A stretch of DNA of 64,000 bases, from positions 4,526,001 through 4,590,000 of the forward strand of contig NZ_CP136624.1 in NCBI RefSeq assembly GCF_032917945.1. The letters are read 5' to 3'. Each line of letters begins with the position of its first letter. The first letter of the stretch is position 1. This DNA comes from Bradyrhizobium sp. sBnM-33 (GTDB lineage: Bacteria > Pseudomonadota > Alphaproteobacteria > Rhizobiales > Xanthobacteraceae). Shown in pieces: positions 1 through 8,278 of the stretch. The notes below the pieces were generated by a model. The model searched no databases. It had not been told where the DNA came from and worked only from the letters and a program-made list of their open reading frames with translations. The translations under genes and the position numbers were made by a program.

Positions 1-1170
1 TCGGCCTGGCTGCAATTGGGCGCTGCCGGGCCGTGGCGACTGCAGATCGGCGGCGATGGCGCGGTCTCGTCAGCCACTCCCGATCTGTTGCCCAATGCCG
101 AGACCTGGCTCGACTTCACCGATCTCGTCTTCATCGATCCCGTTGGCACTGGCTACAGCCGCTTCGTCGCGTCAGGCGACGACGTGCGGAAGCGATTCCT
201 TTCCGTTGATGGCGATGTCAGTTCGATTGCGCTCGTGATCCGGCGCTGGCTGGAGAAGTACGACCGTCTATCGTCGCCGAAATTCGTCGCCGGCGAGAGC
301 TATGGCGGCATTCGCGGGCCGAAGATCGTCCGCAATCTGCAGACGCAGCAGGGCGTCGGTGTGCGCGGGCTGATTCTGGTTTCACCCTTGCTCGACTTCC
401 GCGATTTTTCCGGCTCTAGCCTGCTGAAATACAGTTATACGCTGCCGAGCATGGCGGCGGTGGCGCGTGAGGTGAGGGAAGCCAGAGGGGCGCCGCTGAC
501 GCGCGCCGATCTCGCCGACGTCGAACGCTACGCGCAGGGCGAATTTCTCACCGACCTCATCAAGGGGCAGGCGGACACACAAGCCGCCACGCGGCTCGCC
601 GACAAGGTGGCGGCGCTGACCGGCATCGATCAGGCCGTGAGCCGCAGGCTCGCGGGTCGTTTCGAAGTCGGAGAATTCCGCAGGGAATTCGACCGCCGCA
701 ACGGCAGGGTGACCGGGCGCTACGACGGCTCGGTCATGGGCTTCGATCCCTATCCGGATTCGAATTCAGCGCATTTCGGCGATCCATCCGGCGATTCGCT
801 GATGGCACCGTTGACCAGCGCCGCGGTTGAACTCACTACCCGCAAACTCAACTGGCGGCCGGATGGTTCGTACCAGCTACTCAGCGAGAGCGTGAACCGC
901 TCTTGGGATTTCGGCCGTGGGCCGGCCGAGTCGATTTCACAGCTACGCCAGATTCTCGCGCTCGACCCGAAGATGAGACTGCTGGTCGGTCACGGACTGT
1001 TCGATCTCGCCACGCCCTATTTCGCGTCCAAGGTCCTTCTCGACCAGTTGCCGGCCTATGTCAGCCCCGATCGCGTCAAGCTCGTCGTCTATCCTGGGGG
1101 CCACATGTTCTACTCGCGCGACGGCGCGCGCCAGGCATTCCGCGCAGAAGTTGAGAAGGTGATGAAGTAG
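1..1170 (+). CDS. S10 family serine carboxypeptidase, 5' end cut by window
   Basis: This is the C-terminal part of a serine carboxypeptidase-like peptidase, which removes C-terminal residues from peptides, probably outside the cytoplasm. The frame is open from base 1 and its first residues (SAWLQLGA) fit the stretch just after the family's GGPG oxyanion motif, so the start lies upstream of the window. The nucleophile motif GESYGG has its Ser codon at 298-300. The Asp candidate is in LFDLATPY (codon 1003-1005) and the His in GGHMFY (codon 1102-1104), so the whole triad is present. FIDPVGTGYSR is a further family signature. A hairpin follows the stop. Confidence 0.9.
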   Translation, partial: SAWLQLGAAGPWRLQIGGDGAVSSATPDLLPNAETWLDFTDLVFIDPVGTGYSRFVASGDDVRKRFLSVDGDVSSIALVIRRWLEKYDRLSSPKFVAGESYGGIRGPKIVRNLQTQQGVGVRGLILVSPLLDFRDFSGSSLLKYSYTLPSMAAVAREVREARGAPLTRADLADVERYAQGEFLTDLIKGQADTQAATRLADKVAALTGIDQAVSRRLAGRFEVGEFRREFDRRNGRVTGRYDGSVMGFDPYPDSNSAHFGDPSGDSLMAPLTSAAVELTTRKLNWRPDGSYQLLSESVNRSWDFGRGPAESISQLRQILALDPKMRLLVGHGLFDLATPYFASKVLLDQLPAYVSPDRVKLVVYPGGHMFYSRDGARQAFRAEVEKVMK

Positions 1171-1181
1171 CGCTCAAACAA

Positions 1182-1210
1182 AACCGGCGCAGTGGTGAGC
1201 CGCGCCGGTT
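1182..1210 (+). terminator. Hairpin after carboxypeptidase gene
   Basis: A perfect 9-bp stem (AACCGGCGC at 1182-1190, GCGCCGGTT at 1202-1210) lies 11 bases past the stop at 1170. It has no T tract, so terminator function is inferred from position and stem strength. Confidence 0.55.
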
Positions 1211-1216
1211 GCCATT

Positions 1217-1301
1217 CGTCATTGCGAGCGAAGCGAAGCAATCCATATCGCGGCATAACGGATAGATGGATTGCTTCGTCGCTACGCTCCTCGCAATGAC
1301 G
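1217..1301. repeat. Palindromic intergenic repeat, family R1 copy a
   Basis: A REP-like element with perfect 12-bp outer arms (CGTCATTGCGAG at 1217-1228, its complement at 1290-1301) and inner arms around GAAGCAATCCA and its complement. A second copy with the same arms sits at 52909-52987. It lies between convergent genes. Confidence 0.8.
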
Positions 1302-1317
1302 TGGAGAGACTAACGCC

Positions 1318-1851
1318 TCAGTACACCAATCCCGTCCCCGGCGGCTTTTCAAGCGCGGCGGCGAGCGAGCGATATTCCTCGCTTGAGGTGCCGGTGAGCT
1401 GCGCAATCCGGTTCAGGTGATATTGCGCCTGATCGCGGTTGCCCTGTTCGACCTGCCACAGGCCGTAATACTGCCAGGTCTTGACGTGGTTCGGATCGGC
1501 TTTCAGCGCGCGCTCGTACCAGATCTGCGAGACCTTGTAGTCGCCGAGCTTGCGATAGGAATAGCCGATCAGATTGGCGACGGCGGCCGAGTCGTCACGG
1601 CCGAGCGCCTTCAACTGCTCGATCGCCGACGCATAGTCGTGGCGCTCGTAGATCGCGGCGTAAGCAGCGCGATAGCCGTCGGCGAATGCAGTTCGTTCGC
1701 TGCCCGGACGGGCTTCGCTGGATTTCTTCTTCTTCGGCGGCGGCGGCGGATCGTTGTCGGGTGCTGCGTAGACGACGGAAACGACAGGGGCTGCTGCGAG
1801 CGTGAGCGACAATATTGCGAGAGTCAAAAGCCTGATCGCTAATTTATTCAT
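1318..1851 (-). CDS. Exported TPR-repeat protein
   Basis: A 177-residue protein with an N-terminal signal peptide (hydrophobic segment about residues 5-24, likely cleavage after VVYAA), then a Pro/Lys-rich linker (PPPPPKKKK) and two to three tetratricopeptide units from about residue 60 to 165. TPRs mediate protein-protein contacts, so a periplasmic scaffold or assembly role is plausible, but the partner is unknown. It faces the carboxypeptidase gene convergently across the R1 repeat. The ATG at 1851 gives a full signal peptide. Confidence 0.8.
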   Translation of the reverse strand: MNKLAIRLLTLAILSLTLAAAPVVSVVYAAPDNDPPPPPKKKKSSEARPGSERTAFADGYRAAYAAIYERHDYASAIEQLKALGRDDSAAVANLIGYSYRKLGDYKVSQIWYERALKADPNHVKTWQYYGLWQVEQGNRDQAQYHLNRIAQLTGTSSEEYRSLAAALEKPPGTGLVY

Positions 1852-2112
1852 GCATCTCTCCTGATGGCCGGTTCGGCGATCCTACACTGAAGGTCGCTGA
1901 TGTGAACACCCGGCAGCCGCGAACATTCCGGTCCGTGCACCTCGATTTTCTCAATTTTGCTTTGCCACGAAGATGTCATTCAGATGAATGGAGTCGAAAA
2001 GTCTGCTTCAGCAGGGGTTCAGCGCGCCGTGCCTAACCTCGCACGCACGATCGGCGAGCCCGGCCATTCGGGACCGGAGAACCCGCAGGTCCCCACGGAA
2101 GAGGAGACAGCC

Positions 2113-2385
2113 ATGCTCAAGACCATTTCTGCAGCGCTCGTTGCCGTGTCCGTTCTCGCCGCGCCCGTGCTTGCCGGCACCGCGGGCAAGACCGCGCAAG
2201 CTCCGGTGACCAAGAGCACGCAGGACCCGGTCACCAAGGCCGATCACGGAAAATCGAAGGCGTTGAACGCCAATGCAGGCCGCCATCACAAGCACTATCG
2301 GCATCAGAGCCACAAGAAGCAGGTCGGCCTCTCGAAGACGCGGGCCGCGGTCAAGCCCGCCGCGCCGGCTGCCAAGCGCAGTTGA
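2113..2385 (+). CDS. Small secreted His/Lys-rich protein
   Basis: A 90-residue protein of unknown function. The start at 2113 is preferred over the in-frame 1957 because a GAGGAGAC ribosome site precedes it and the product then begins with a clean signal peptide (MLKTISAALVAVSV, cleavage near VLAGTA). The mature part is basic, low-complexity and rich in His, Lys and Ala (RHHKHYRHQSHKK), ending in an Ala/Pro/Lys tail. Similar short basic secreted proteins are common in this bacterial group; metal or nucleic-acid binding would be speculation. Confidence 0.7.
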   Translation: MLKTISAALVAVSVLAAPVLAGTAGKTAQAPVTKSTQDPVTKADHGKSKALNANAGRHHKHYRHQSHKKQVGLSKTRAAVKPAAPAAKRS

Positions 2386-2599
2386 ACCAGCGCGATCGAA
2401 TCTGATCCGTCGGCGCGCTTTGCTTCCCCATTGCCCACGCGTCGGCGGATATCGGACCAGCCCACGTGCCATTGCTTCCCCGATGGCCGTGGGCTGGTGC
2501 TGCTTCGATCTGTTCGGGACGGTAACCGAGATGCGAATTCCATTTCGCCGCCGGGCAGTCTAAGAGACGGCCAACAACGGGGCGGGGGAAACATTTCGC

Positions 2600-3022
2600 T
2601 TGCGAAGTTCAGTCAAAATTGCGGCAATGGTGCTGTTGCCAGTCGCGCTGTCGGCCTGCGCCGCAAGCGACGAGAGCAAGCCGATCACGTTTACCGACGA
2701 TCGAGGCGTCTCCAGCCAGCCTTTTCCGAAAAATTACCGCACCGAAGTGCTGGCGTTCCTGAAGACCTACCTCAACGACCCCGTCGGGGTACGCGGCGCC
2801 GTAATGGCCGAGCCGATCGAGCGCGTCGTCGGCGGGCGGCTGCGCTATGTCGTCTGTCTCCGATTCAGCCCGCGCGAATCCGACGGCGGCTACCGCGAGC
2901 CGCGCGAACGCGCCATCCTTTTTGTCGACGGCCGGCTCGACCGCATCATCGAAAACGCGGCGGAGCCCTGCGCGGGGCTGGCCTACGCGCCATTTCCGGA
3001 ACTGGAGAAACTGACGCGCTAG
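2600..3022 (+). CDS. Predicted lipoprotein of unknown function
   Basis: A 140-residue protein with a TTG start and a lipobox (VALSAC, Cys about residue 19), so it is probably lipidated and membrane-anchored. The mature region has no fold I recognise; it contains a tract resembling 'VVCLRFSPRESDGGY' and a conserved-looking late Cys in EPCAGL. A purine-rich GGCGGGGGAA lies upstream of the TTG. It stands alone between the small secreted gene and the operator-bearing promoter at 3104. Confidence 0.7.
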   Translation: MRSSVKIAAMVLLPVALSACAASDESKPITFTDDRGVSSQPFPKNYRTEVLAFLKTYLNDPVGVRGAVMAEPIERVVGGRLRYVVCLRFSPRESDGGYREPRERAILFVDGRLDRIIENAAEPCAGLAYAPFPELEKLTR

Positions 3023-3103
3023 ATTCGCGCGCGTGCTGTGAGCTCCACACGAGAGTGTGATGCTTCGCACTCATGTATATCGCATCCGATTATATCGGAA
3101 GGG

Positions 3104-3146
3104 TTGACGCGGTCCCGCGAGGCATCTTATATCGCGCGCGATATAA
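3104..3146 (+). promoter_or_regulatory. Promoter overlapped by perfect 20-bp palindrome (operator)
   Basis: A -35 box TTGACG (3104-3109) is followed after exactly 17 bases by TTATAT (3127-3132), a plausible -10. The -10 is the left part of a perfect palindrome TTATATCGCG/CGCGATATAA at 3127-3146. A looser related site (GTATATCGCATCCGATTATAT) lies at about 3075-3095. The arrangement suggests a dimeric repressor that blocks polymerase at the hydrolase gene starting at 3176. Confidence 0.65.
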
Positions 3147-3175
3147 TCGCATGAGATGCAAAACGGAGAAGACTA

Positions 3176-4213
3176 ATGTCCCATCCCATCACGCCTGACC
3201 GTCGCCGCTTCCTCGGCGCTGCGGCAGCTACGCTTGCGGCCACCCCGTTCGCCATGAGCGGGGCTCTGTTCGCGCAGTCAGGCGACCCAGGCGCGGGCAG
3301 GCCGGGCGCCCACACCTCGTTTGCTGCGCTGAAACAGATCGATGCCGGCGTCCTCAATATCGGTTACGCCGAAGCCGGGCCCGCCAACGGTCCCGTTGCC
3401 ATCCTTCTGCACGGCTGGCCCTACGACATCTACGCGTTCGTTGACGTGGCTCCCGTGCTGGCATCGGCAGGCTTCCGGGTAATCGTGCCGTATCTGCGTG
3501 GTTACGGCACGACGCGTTTTCTCTCAGGCGATACGCCGCGAAACGGCCAGCAGGGCGCGCTCGCCACCGACGTCATCGCGCTGATGGATGCGCTGAAGAT
3601 CGAGAAAGCGGTGGTGGCTGGCTTTGACTGGGGCGCCCGAACTGCCGGCATCGTCGCCGCGATCTGGCCGGAGCGCGTCAAGGCGCTGATTTCGGTCAGC
3701 GGCTACCTGATCGGCAGCCAGGAAGCTAACACAAAACCGCTGCCGCCATCGGCTGAGCTGCAGTGGTGGTACCAGTATTATTTTGCGACCGAGCGGGGCC
3801 GGTTGGGCTACGAAAAATACCGGCGCGAGTTTTCCAAGCTGATCTGGCAGCTTGCCTCGCCGAAATGGAATTTCGACGACGCCACCTTCGAACGCAGCGC
3901 GGCGTCCTTCGACAACCCCGACCATGTCGCCATCGTGATCCACAACTATCGCTGGCGGCTTGGTCTCGCCCCGGGCGAGGCCAAATACGACGCGCTCGAA
4001 AAACGGCTGGCCGAATTTCCCGTGATTACCGTACCCACTATCACCCTGGAAGGCGACGCCAACGGCGCGCCGCATCCGGACCCGAAGGTTTACGCCAAAA
4101 AGTTTTCCGGCAGATACGCGCATCGTCTCATCACCGGCGGGATCGGGCACAACTTGCCGCAGGAAGCACCGCAGGCCTTTGCCGAGGCCGTCGTCGAAGT
4201 GGTTCGCTCTTGA
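3176..4213 (+). CDS. Tat-exported alpha/beta hydrolase, epoxide hydrolase/dehalogenase-like
   Basis: A 345-residue alpha/beta-fold hydrolase. Residues 8-14 (PDRRRFL) and the following hydrophobic stretch make a twin-arginine signal, so it is exported folded. The core has the HGWP oxyanion motif and a nucleophile elbow GFDWGAR in which the nucleophile is Asp (about residue 151), as in epoxide hydrolases and haloalkane dehalogenases. The base His is in GIGHNLP (about residue 325). Substrate is unknown. It is a single gene with its own promoter and palindromic operator (3104-3146) and a hairpin after the stop, suggesting substrate-induced expression. Confidence 0.85.
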   Translation: MSHPITPDRRRFLGAAAATLAATPFAMSGALFAQSGDPGAGRPGAHTSFAALKQIDAGVLNIGYAEAGPANGPVAILLHGWPYDIYAFVDVAPVLASAGFRVIVPYLRGYGTTRFLSGDTPRNGQQGALATDVIALMDALKIEKAVVAGFDWGARTAGIVAAIWPERVKALISVSGYLIGSQEANTKPLPPSAELQWWYQYYFATERGRLGYEKYRREFSKLIWQLASPKWNFDDATFERSAASFDNPDHVAIVIHNYRWRLGLAPGEAKYDALEKRLAEFPVITVPTITLEGDANGAPHPDPKVYAKKFSGRYAHRLITGGIGHNLPQEAPQAFAEAVVEVVRS

Positions 4214-4228
4214 AGACTGACGGCGTTG

Positions 4229-4257
4229 CTGCCGGCAGCCGCGACGGCTGCCGGCAG
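4229..4257 (+). terminator. Hairpin after hydrolase gene
   Basis: A perfect 12-bp stem (CTGCCGGCAGCC, loop GCGAC, complement) starts 16 bases after the stop at 4213, flanked by a weaker outer stem (AGACTGACGG with CCGTCT). Confidence 0.7.
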
Positions 4258-4536
4258 GGAACCGTCTTCTGGTTTCTCGGTACGGAACCGTGAACGAAAT
4301 CGGATCACTTTTCGGCGATGGTTGAACCTTGCCTTAGTCATCCCGGACACCAGCTAAGCGGGGAGATCACCTCCTTAACCGGGGAAAAAGCCTGACGTGC
4401 GAGGGAACTAAAACGCTTTGTTGCTGTGCCGTCACAGTGGCGCGCCATCCGGTCGCGGGCGTTTGCCGCAAAGCAACCTAAATGAAGTCACGTTGTTTGG
4501 ATTGGTATCCGCAAGCGTTCCTAACGGGGAAGTCAG
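4258..4536 (+). other. Leader region of the porin gene, no ORF seen
   Basis: I see no coding potential here. It must hold the porin promoter; no clear -35/-10 pair stands out. The last bases (AACGGGGAAGTCAG) supply the ribosome site for the ATG at 4537. Confidence 0.4.
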
Positions 4537-5250
4537 ATGAAGAAGTTACTGCTCGGGGCTGCCGCGCTGGCCGTCATGGCGGCTCCAGCTTTTGCGGCCG
4601 ACATGCCGCCCCGGCCGTACACCAAGGCGCCTGCCTATACGGCGCCTCAAGTCGTCTACAATTGGACCGGATTCTATATCGGCGGGCATGTCGGCGGCGC
4701 CTTTGCGGGCGACAGCTCCCTGCAGGGCAGCGATGCCCGCTTCCTTGGCGGCGTGCAGGGCGGCTTCGACTATCAGTTCGCGCCGAACTGGGTGCTGGGC
4801 GCCGAAGCCCAGTATAGCTGGCTGCCCAACAACAATAATAATGGCGTGCTGTTTCCGGGCGGGACGCTCGTGACCTCCAACACTGATCAGATCGGCTCGG
4901 TAACCGGGCGGATCGGCTACACTTGGGGTCCGACGCTGCTCTACGCCAAGGGCGGTTACGCCTGGCGCAACGGCAACGATCTCGGAGTATCGGTGGCCGG
5001 CGTGCCCGCGGGCTTCACCACCAACGGCAACGAGAAGGACGGTTATACGGTCGGCGGCGGCCTCGAATACATGTTTGCCCCGAACTGGTCGGCCAAGGCC
5101 GAGTACCAGTATTACAATTTCGGCGACACCACCTTCACGTCCGGTCCCGCCGACATCACCGGCCGCAGCTTCCGCAACGACGAACACACCGCCAAGGTCG
5201 GCGTGAACTACCGGTTCGGCTGGGGCGGCCCTGCTGCTGGCAAATACTGA
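4537..5250 (+). CDS. Omp25/RopB-type outer-membrane beta-barrel protein
   Basis: A 237-residue outer-membrane protein. Residues 1-21 are a signal peptide ending AFAAD, followed by a Pro/Tyr-rich segment and NWTGFYIGGHVGG, the characteristic first strand of the eight-stranded Omp25/31 family of rhizobia and Brucella. Repeated alternating strands (GRIGYTWG, AEYQYYNFGD) end in VNYRFGW near the C-terminus. These porin-like proteins stabilise the envelope and are often abundant. The gene is monocistronic with a strong terminator at 5276. Confidence 0.92.
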   Translation: MKKLLLGAAALAVMAAPAFAADMPPRPYTKAPAYTAPQVVYNWTGFYIGGHVGGAFAGDSSLQGSDARFLGGVQGGFDYQFAPNWVLGAEAQYSWLPNNNNNGVLFPGGTLVTSNTDQIGSVTGRIGYTWGPTLLYAKGGYAWRNGNDLGVSVAGVPAGFTTNGNEKDGYTVGGGLEYMFAPNWSAKAEYQYYNFGDTTFTSGPADITGRSFRNDEHTAKVGVNYRFGWGGPAAGKY

Positions 5251-5275
5251 TACCGGCCTTGGTATCGACACATGT

Positions 5276-5306
5276 AAAGGCCGGCTTCACGCCGGCCTTT
5301 TTGTTT
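5276..5306 (+). terminator. Rho-independent terminator of porin gene
   Basis: A 10-bp perfect stem (AAAGGCCGGC, loop TTCAC, GCCGGCCTTT) runs straight into TTGTTT. Confidence 0.9.
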
Positions 5307-5430
5307 GGGGAATATCGAGGCGAGCGCGCGCCGGTGATTTTTTGGCGGGCGCGAAAAAAATTTCGCGGTGCATGCAACTTTTCGTCACGATCCGATATTA
5401 TGGTGCCGGCCGGCTGGTGGGACAACGAAC

Positions 5431-5670
5431 ATGCGTGTTTTTGCGTTAGGGCTGATCTTTTCCGCAGCGGCGTCTCCGTGCCTTGCTCAAACTGTCCTGA
5501 AATCCGAACCGCTTATTCTTGCTCCCTATGAAGTCGCCTTCGTGCAGGATCCCTCGTGCGGGGTCGGCAAGGTGCGCAAGGTAACCGGTGCGATCAGGGG
5601 ACTGCAGCGGCGCAAGGCTTGCGTGACCCTTGCTTCGGAACAGGCATCACTGGTCTCGGCGACGCCGTAG
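5431..5670 (+). CDS. Small exported protein of unknown function
   Basis: A 79-residue protein. Starting at the ATG at 5431 gives a signal peptide (MRVFALGLIFSAAASPCLAQ) with cleavage after LAQ; the in-frame upstream start at 5368 would bury it. The mature part is about 59 residues, with two Cys (in PSCGVG and RKACVT) that could form a disulfide, and a basic middle. I recall similar short proteins in Bradyrhizobium but no function. Confidence 0.7.
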   Translation: MRVFALGLIFSAAASPCLAQTVLKSEPLILAPYEVAFVQDPSCGVGKVRKVTGAIRGLQRRKACVTLASEQASLVSATP

Positions 5671-5695
5671 GATCCGACTTTCTGTCTCAGATGTC

Positions 5696-5726
5696 GTCCC
5701 GGCGAACGGGATCCGTTCGCCGGGAC
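5696..5726. terminator. Bidirectional hairpin between convergent genes
   Basis: A perfect 14-bp inverted repeat with a 3-base loop (GTCCCGGCGAACGG, GAT, complement) lies 25 bases after one stop and 33 before the other convergent stop. Confidence 0.75.
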
Positions 5727-5758
5727 CTGTCGTGTGCCCGGCCGTTTGACGGCGGGCC

Positions 5759-6013
5759 TTACGACGCTAATTGCAATTCCGTCTGCGCTTCGCGCTCGGC
5801 GTCGGCCTTGTTTCGGGCGGGGTCTTCATGCGGCTCGAGCTGGCACGGCCTGATCTCGTAGTCATGATCCAGCACCGGACGGGGGCTACTGTTGTCCTGT
5901 CCAGAAACGACATCGACGACGAGGCCGCTCTTCTGGGCGATCTTCCAGACATCGGCCGCGGTCGGATAGGCTTTGCTCAGCTTGGCATCGTTCGAGAACA
6001 GCGCGTAGGGCAT
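5759..6013 (-). CDS. Small cytosolic protein of unknown function
   Basis: An 84-residue protein without signal or membrane segment. It begins MPYALFSNDAKLSKAYPT and has a short basic-hydrophobic core (ADVWKIAQKSGLVVDV) and an acidic, charged C-terminal half. The start is supported by GGAG seven bases upstream. I do not recognise a named domain. It is a single gene, convergent with the exported protein gene. Confidence 0.65.
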   Translation of the reverse strand: MPYALFSNDAKLSKAYPTAADVWKIAQKSGLVVDVVSGQDNSSPRPVLDHDYEIRPCQLEPHEDPARNKADAEREAQTELQLAS

Positions 6014-6369
6014 TGTTAGCTCCGGTAAAAACGGTCAACGCAAAGGCGGCGGGCGGGTTTCAGGCTTGGCTGCCATGCGGCCATTCCACAGGCTGTTTCG
6101 GGAGCAATTTGGCTCGTTTCGGCCCATTTTCGTGGAGTCTCTGAGTCTTTAACGAGCCGTAAATTCCCGAAAAAAGAATCCCCGAGACTCAGTCGCCAGA
6201 ATCGCCGGATGTTTCCGGCCATGAGAACGAGCCTCCAGACCTCCTGCGAGCGTGTCCAACTCACGCTGACCGTTTGCCTGCTGGCTGCCTGCGCAGCCAA
6301 CATGGCGCTGGTCTATGCCTGGCTCTGAACATCGAGGCGGGCAGGAGAACGCAGCAAGGTGTTTGGGGT
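6014..6369. other. Mostly noncoding interval
   Basis: No established gene. It contains only the weak 35-codon ORF at 6221-6328; the 95- and 97-codon minus-strand ORFs here overlap each other and look like chance frames. Confidence 0.4.
6221..6328 (+). CDS. Possible 35-residue membrane microprotein
   Basis: ATG at 6221 opens a 35-codon frame with a polar start (MRTSLQTSCERVQ) then a hydrophobic stretch (LTLTVCLLAACAANMALVYAWL) long enough to span a membrane. There is only a weak purine run upstream, so expression is uncertain. Confidence 0.3.
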   Translation: MRTSLQTSCERVQLTLTVCLLAACAANMALVYAWL

Positions 6370-6792
6370 CTACTTCGCCGGCCGTGCCGGCGGCTCGCCT
6401 TCCCGGAGCGCAGCGTGCACCTTTGCCATGGTCGCGCTGCAATAGGCTTCGCGCTCGCGGTTGAACCGCTCCTGATGGGCACGGAAATTCGCGACCCGCG
6501 CCTTGATTTCGGACTGGAAGTCGTCCCGCAGGTCAGGACGCGAAAGAGGGGTTAGCCTCGCTATTTCCCTCGACGCTTCCTCTGGCGCCGGGGTAAGGGG
6601 CATCGTCTGCGCCAGGAGCGCCTTGATGTCAGAAAGCGGCGCGGCCTCACAGGTGGGCTCGGATCCCTCGACGGAGAGGAGGGTGACTGACGTCGTGACC
6701 GTCTTCTCGGCCTCCGGCGGCTTGCCGGTCACCGATTGAACAAACGCCATCGTTTGCGCGATCAGGAGATCGCGTTCCCTCATCCATTTCAT
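6370..6792 (-). CDS. Hypothetical protein, charged helical
   Basis: A 140-residue protein starting at MKWMRERDLL; this start has GAGG eight bases upstream and is preferred over the upstream in-frame codon at 6822. No signal peptide. The C-terminal half (SRPDLRDDFQSEIKARV onward) is strongly helical and charged, possibly coiled-coil. No domain recognised. It is preceded by a gene-poor interval and has no obvious operon partner. Confidence 0.6.
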   Translation of the reverse strand: MKWMRERDLLIAQTMAFVQSVTGKPPEAEKTVTTSVTLLSVEGSEPTCEAAPLSDIKALLAQTMPLTPAPEEASREIARLTPLSRPDLRDDFQSEIKARVANFRAHQERFNREREAYCSATMAKVHAALREGEPPARPAK

Positions 6793-6986
6793 GAGACACC
6801 TCGGCCCAAGCCATTCCACCAAACGGCTTTTGTGGAATCAAGCGGTCGGGGAGGTAACTGGGGATAACTGCCGCTCATTTGCGCGCGGGGTGACAAAACG
6901 GTGACAGTTCGTCCCGCGAACTACACATGGCCCGTCAGGTGCGCGTCAGGTGATTGTGTCCCGCAAGCGTGGTCGCGAATCGGGAT

Positions 6987-7208
6987 CTAGCGTTCGCGGG
7001 GATTGGTGTTCGGGACAAAGGGCGCGCCGATCATGCGTACCGGCGGCTGGTCGCCGACGTAGATGATCCGCTTGTCGGGCGAAGGCGAACGCTCGACGCC
7101 GGCGGTTGTCCGGTCGGCGAATCGGACTGGCTTGTCGTCGAACCCAAGCAGCGTAGCGCCACCTGCAATCGCCACACTGAAACACGCGACAATAGCGAGC
7201 AACACCAT
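6987..7208 (-). CDS. Small exported or membrane-anchored stress protein candidate
   Basis: A 73-residue protein starting MVLLAIVACFSVAIAGGA, a signal or anchor segment, followed by a polar tail ending RMIGAPFVPNTNPRER. The start at 7208 is chosen over in-frame 7235 and 7298 because the EcfG-type promoter at 7244-7269 would place the transcript start just upstream of 7235, leaving a leader only for the 7208 start. Function unknown; the promoter suggests the general stress regulon. Confidence 0.55.
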   Translation of the reverse strand: MVLLAIVACFSVAIAGGATLLGFDDKPVRFADRTTAGVERSPSPDKRIIYVGDQPPVRMIGAPFVPNTNPRER

Positions 7209-7243
7209 GTTGCAGTTTTCTTCGCGAATTCTCATGCGTCGAA

Positions 7244-7269
7244 AACGTGTGCGGAGGAGGTTTGGTTCC
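7244..7269 (-). promoter_or_regulatory. EcfG-type general stress promoter
   Basis: On the minus strand GGAAC (7269-7265) is followed after 17 bases by CGTT (7247-7244), matching the alphaproteobacterial EcfG/RpoE2 pattern GGAAC-N16/17-cGTT. It drives the small gene starting at 7208. Confidence 0.5.
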
Positions 7270-7377
7270 GGCTCAGATCGAGCGGCGGCCGTGCACAATG
7301 CTCCGCACCGGCGGATTGCAGGATTCGGCTAGCGTCTCGTTTTCCGTCGCTCGGAGTCGGGGCCGCAAGCAAATAAA

Positions 7378-7452
7378 TGGTGCCGGTTGAGAGGATTGAA
7401 CTCCCGACCTTCGGTTTACAAAACCGCTGCTCTACCGCTGAGCTAAACCGGC
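7378..7452 (-). tRNA. tRNA-Thr (TGT anticodon)
   Basis: The minus strand reads a complete cloverleaf: acceptor GCCGGTT pairing with AACCGGC, D arm GCTC-GAGC, an anticodon loop TTTGTAA giving TGT, a T arm with GTTCAATC, and an encoded CCA (7378-7380). Confidence 0.95.
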
Positions 7453-7626
7453 GAATTGAAGGGATCGTTGGACAGCGAAAATACCCGCCGCATGGGCCGA
7501 TCTTCGGCGGCTCGAATAGCAGACTTGGTCGCAAAGGGCCAGAACATCAAGAACCGCGCCAGCGCACCCGAGGCATGAAAAATGCGGCCTTTCAGCTGCC
7601 TTTTCCCGGACTCGATTTGCACTGTT

Positions 7627-8088
7627 CTATTGGCAGATATGCCTGCGGCCGTCATCGCCGCGGAACCAGGAGCCGGGGGTGCAGACGAAGCCGTTGCGCC
7701 GGGCGTATTGGTCGCCGCCGATCGGGGCCCTCGCGGCGGCAACTGGAGAGCTCGCGATAGCTGCGGCGGTGCCCACCGCCCCGCCGACGACTCCGGCCAC
7801 GACGTCGCCTGGCCAGAAGCCGCTGTCTTAGCGGTTATAGCTGTTACGCCAGGTGCTATCCCGATAAGTGCGATCCCGATAAGTGCGATCCCGATAGGCC
7901 TGATCGCGATAGACCTGCCGCTGGTAGCTGCCGGTATAGGGATTTCCCGGTCCCTTGTTCTGGCAGTTGGCGTTCGGATAAAATTGCGCGCAATAGCCGG
8001 GATTTTGGATGACCTCCTGCGCGGTGGCGGGGCTAGTGAGCGCGGACGCAAGCACCGCGGCGGCGGCGAGAATTCCGGATTTTGTCAT
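7627..8088 (-). pseudogene. Secreted glycine-zipper protein gene split by in-frame TAA
   Basis: The first part (7828-8088) begins MTKSGILAAAAVLASALTS with a signal peptide, then a Tyr/Arg/Asp repeat region (YRDRT/YRDQA units) and stops at TAA (7828-7830). Reading on in the same frame gives 66 more sensible residues: DSGFWPGDVVAGVVGG, a glycine-zipper stretch, then NGFVCTPGSWFRGDDGRRHICQ and a TAG at 7627. The quality of the second half shows one ancestral gene of about 153 codons. A truncated 86-residue secreted product could still be made. The tandem repeat just before the stop may have been unstable. A base error is the alternative. Confidence 0.75.
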
Positions 8089-8278
8089 CGGGGGTACTCC
8101 GTTGCTGGTGATGCGGGCTAAGCGCCCCAGCTGCCGGTCGTTCCGGTGTTCGCATTCAGGTTGAGTCAAACCGGCGTGATGCCGAGCAACGGGAAGGCGC
8201 CGGACTCTTCGATTTCGGTTGTGCGATCCCCAAACCGGTGTGAAGTTCCGGCAGCCTATCATTTGAAGGATCGGGAAC

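Noticed and set aside
7377..7760. Plus-strand ORF starting MVPVERIELPTFGLQNRC
   Set aside because: Its first part is the antisense of tRNA-Thr, a well-known source of false proteins, and the rest is antisense to the split secreted-protein gene.
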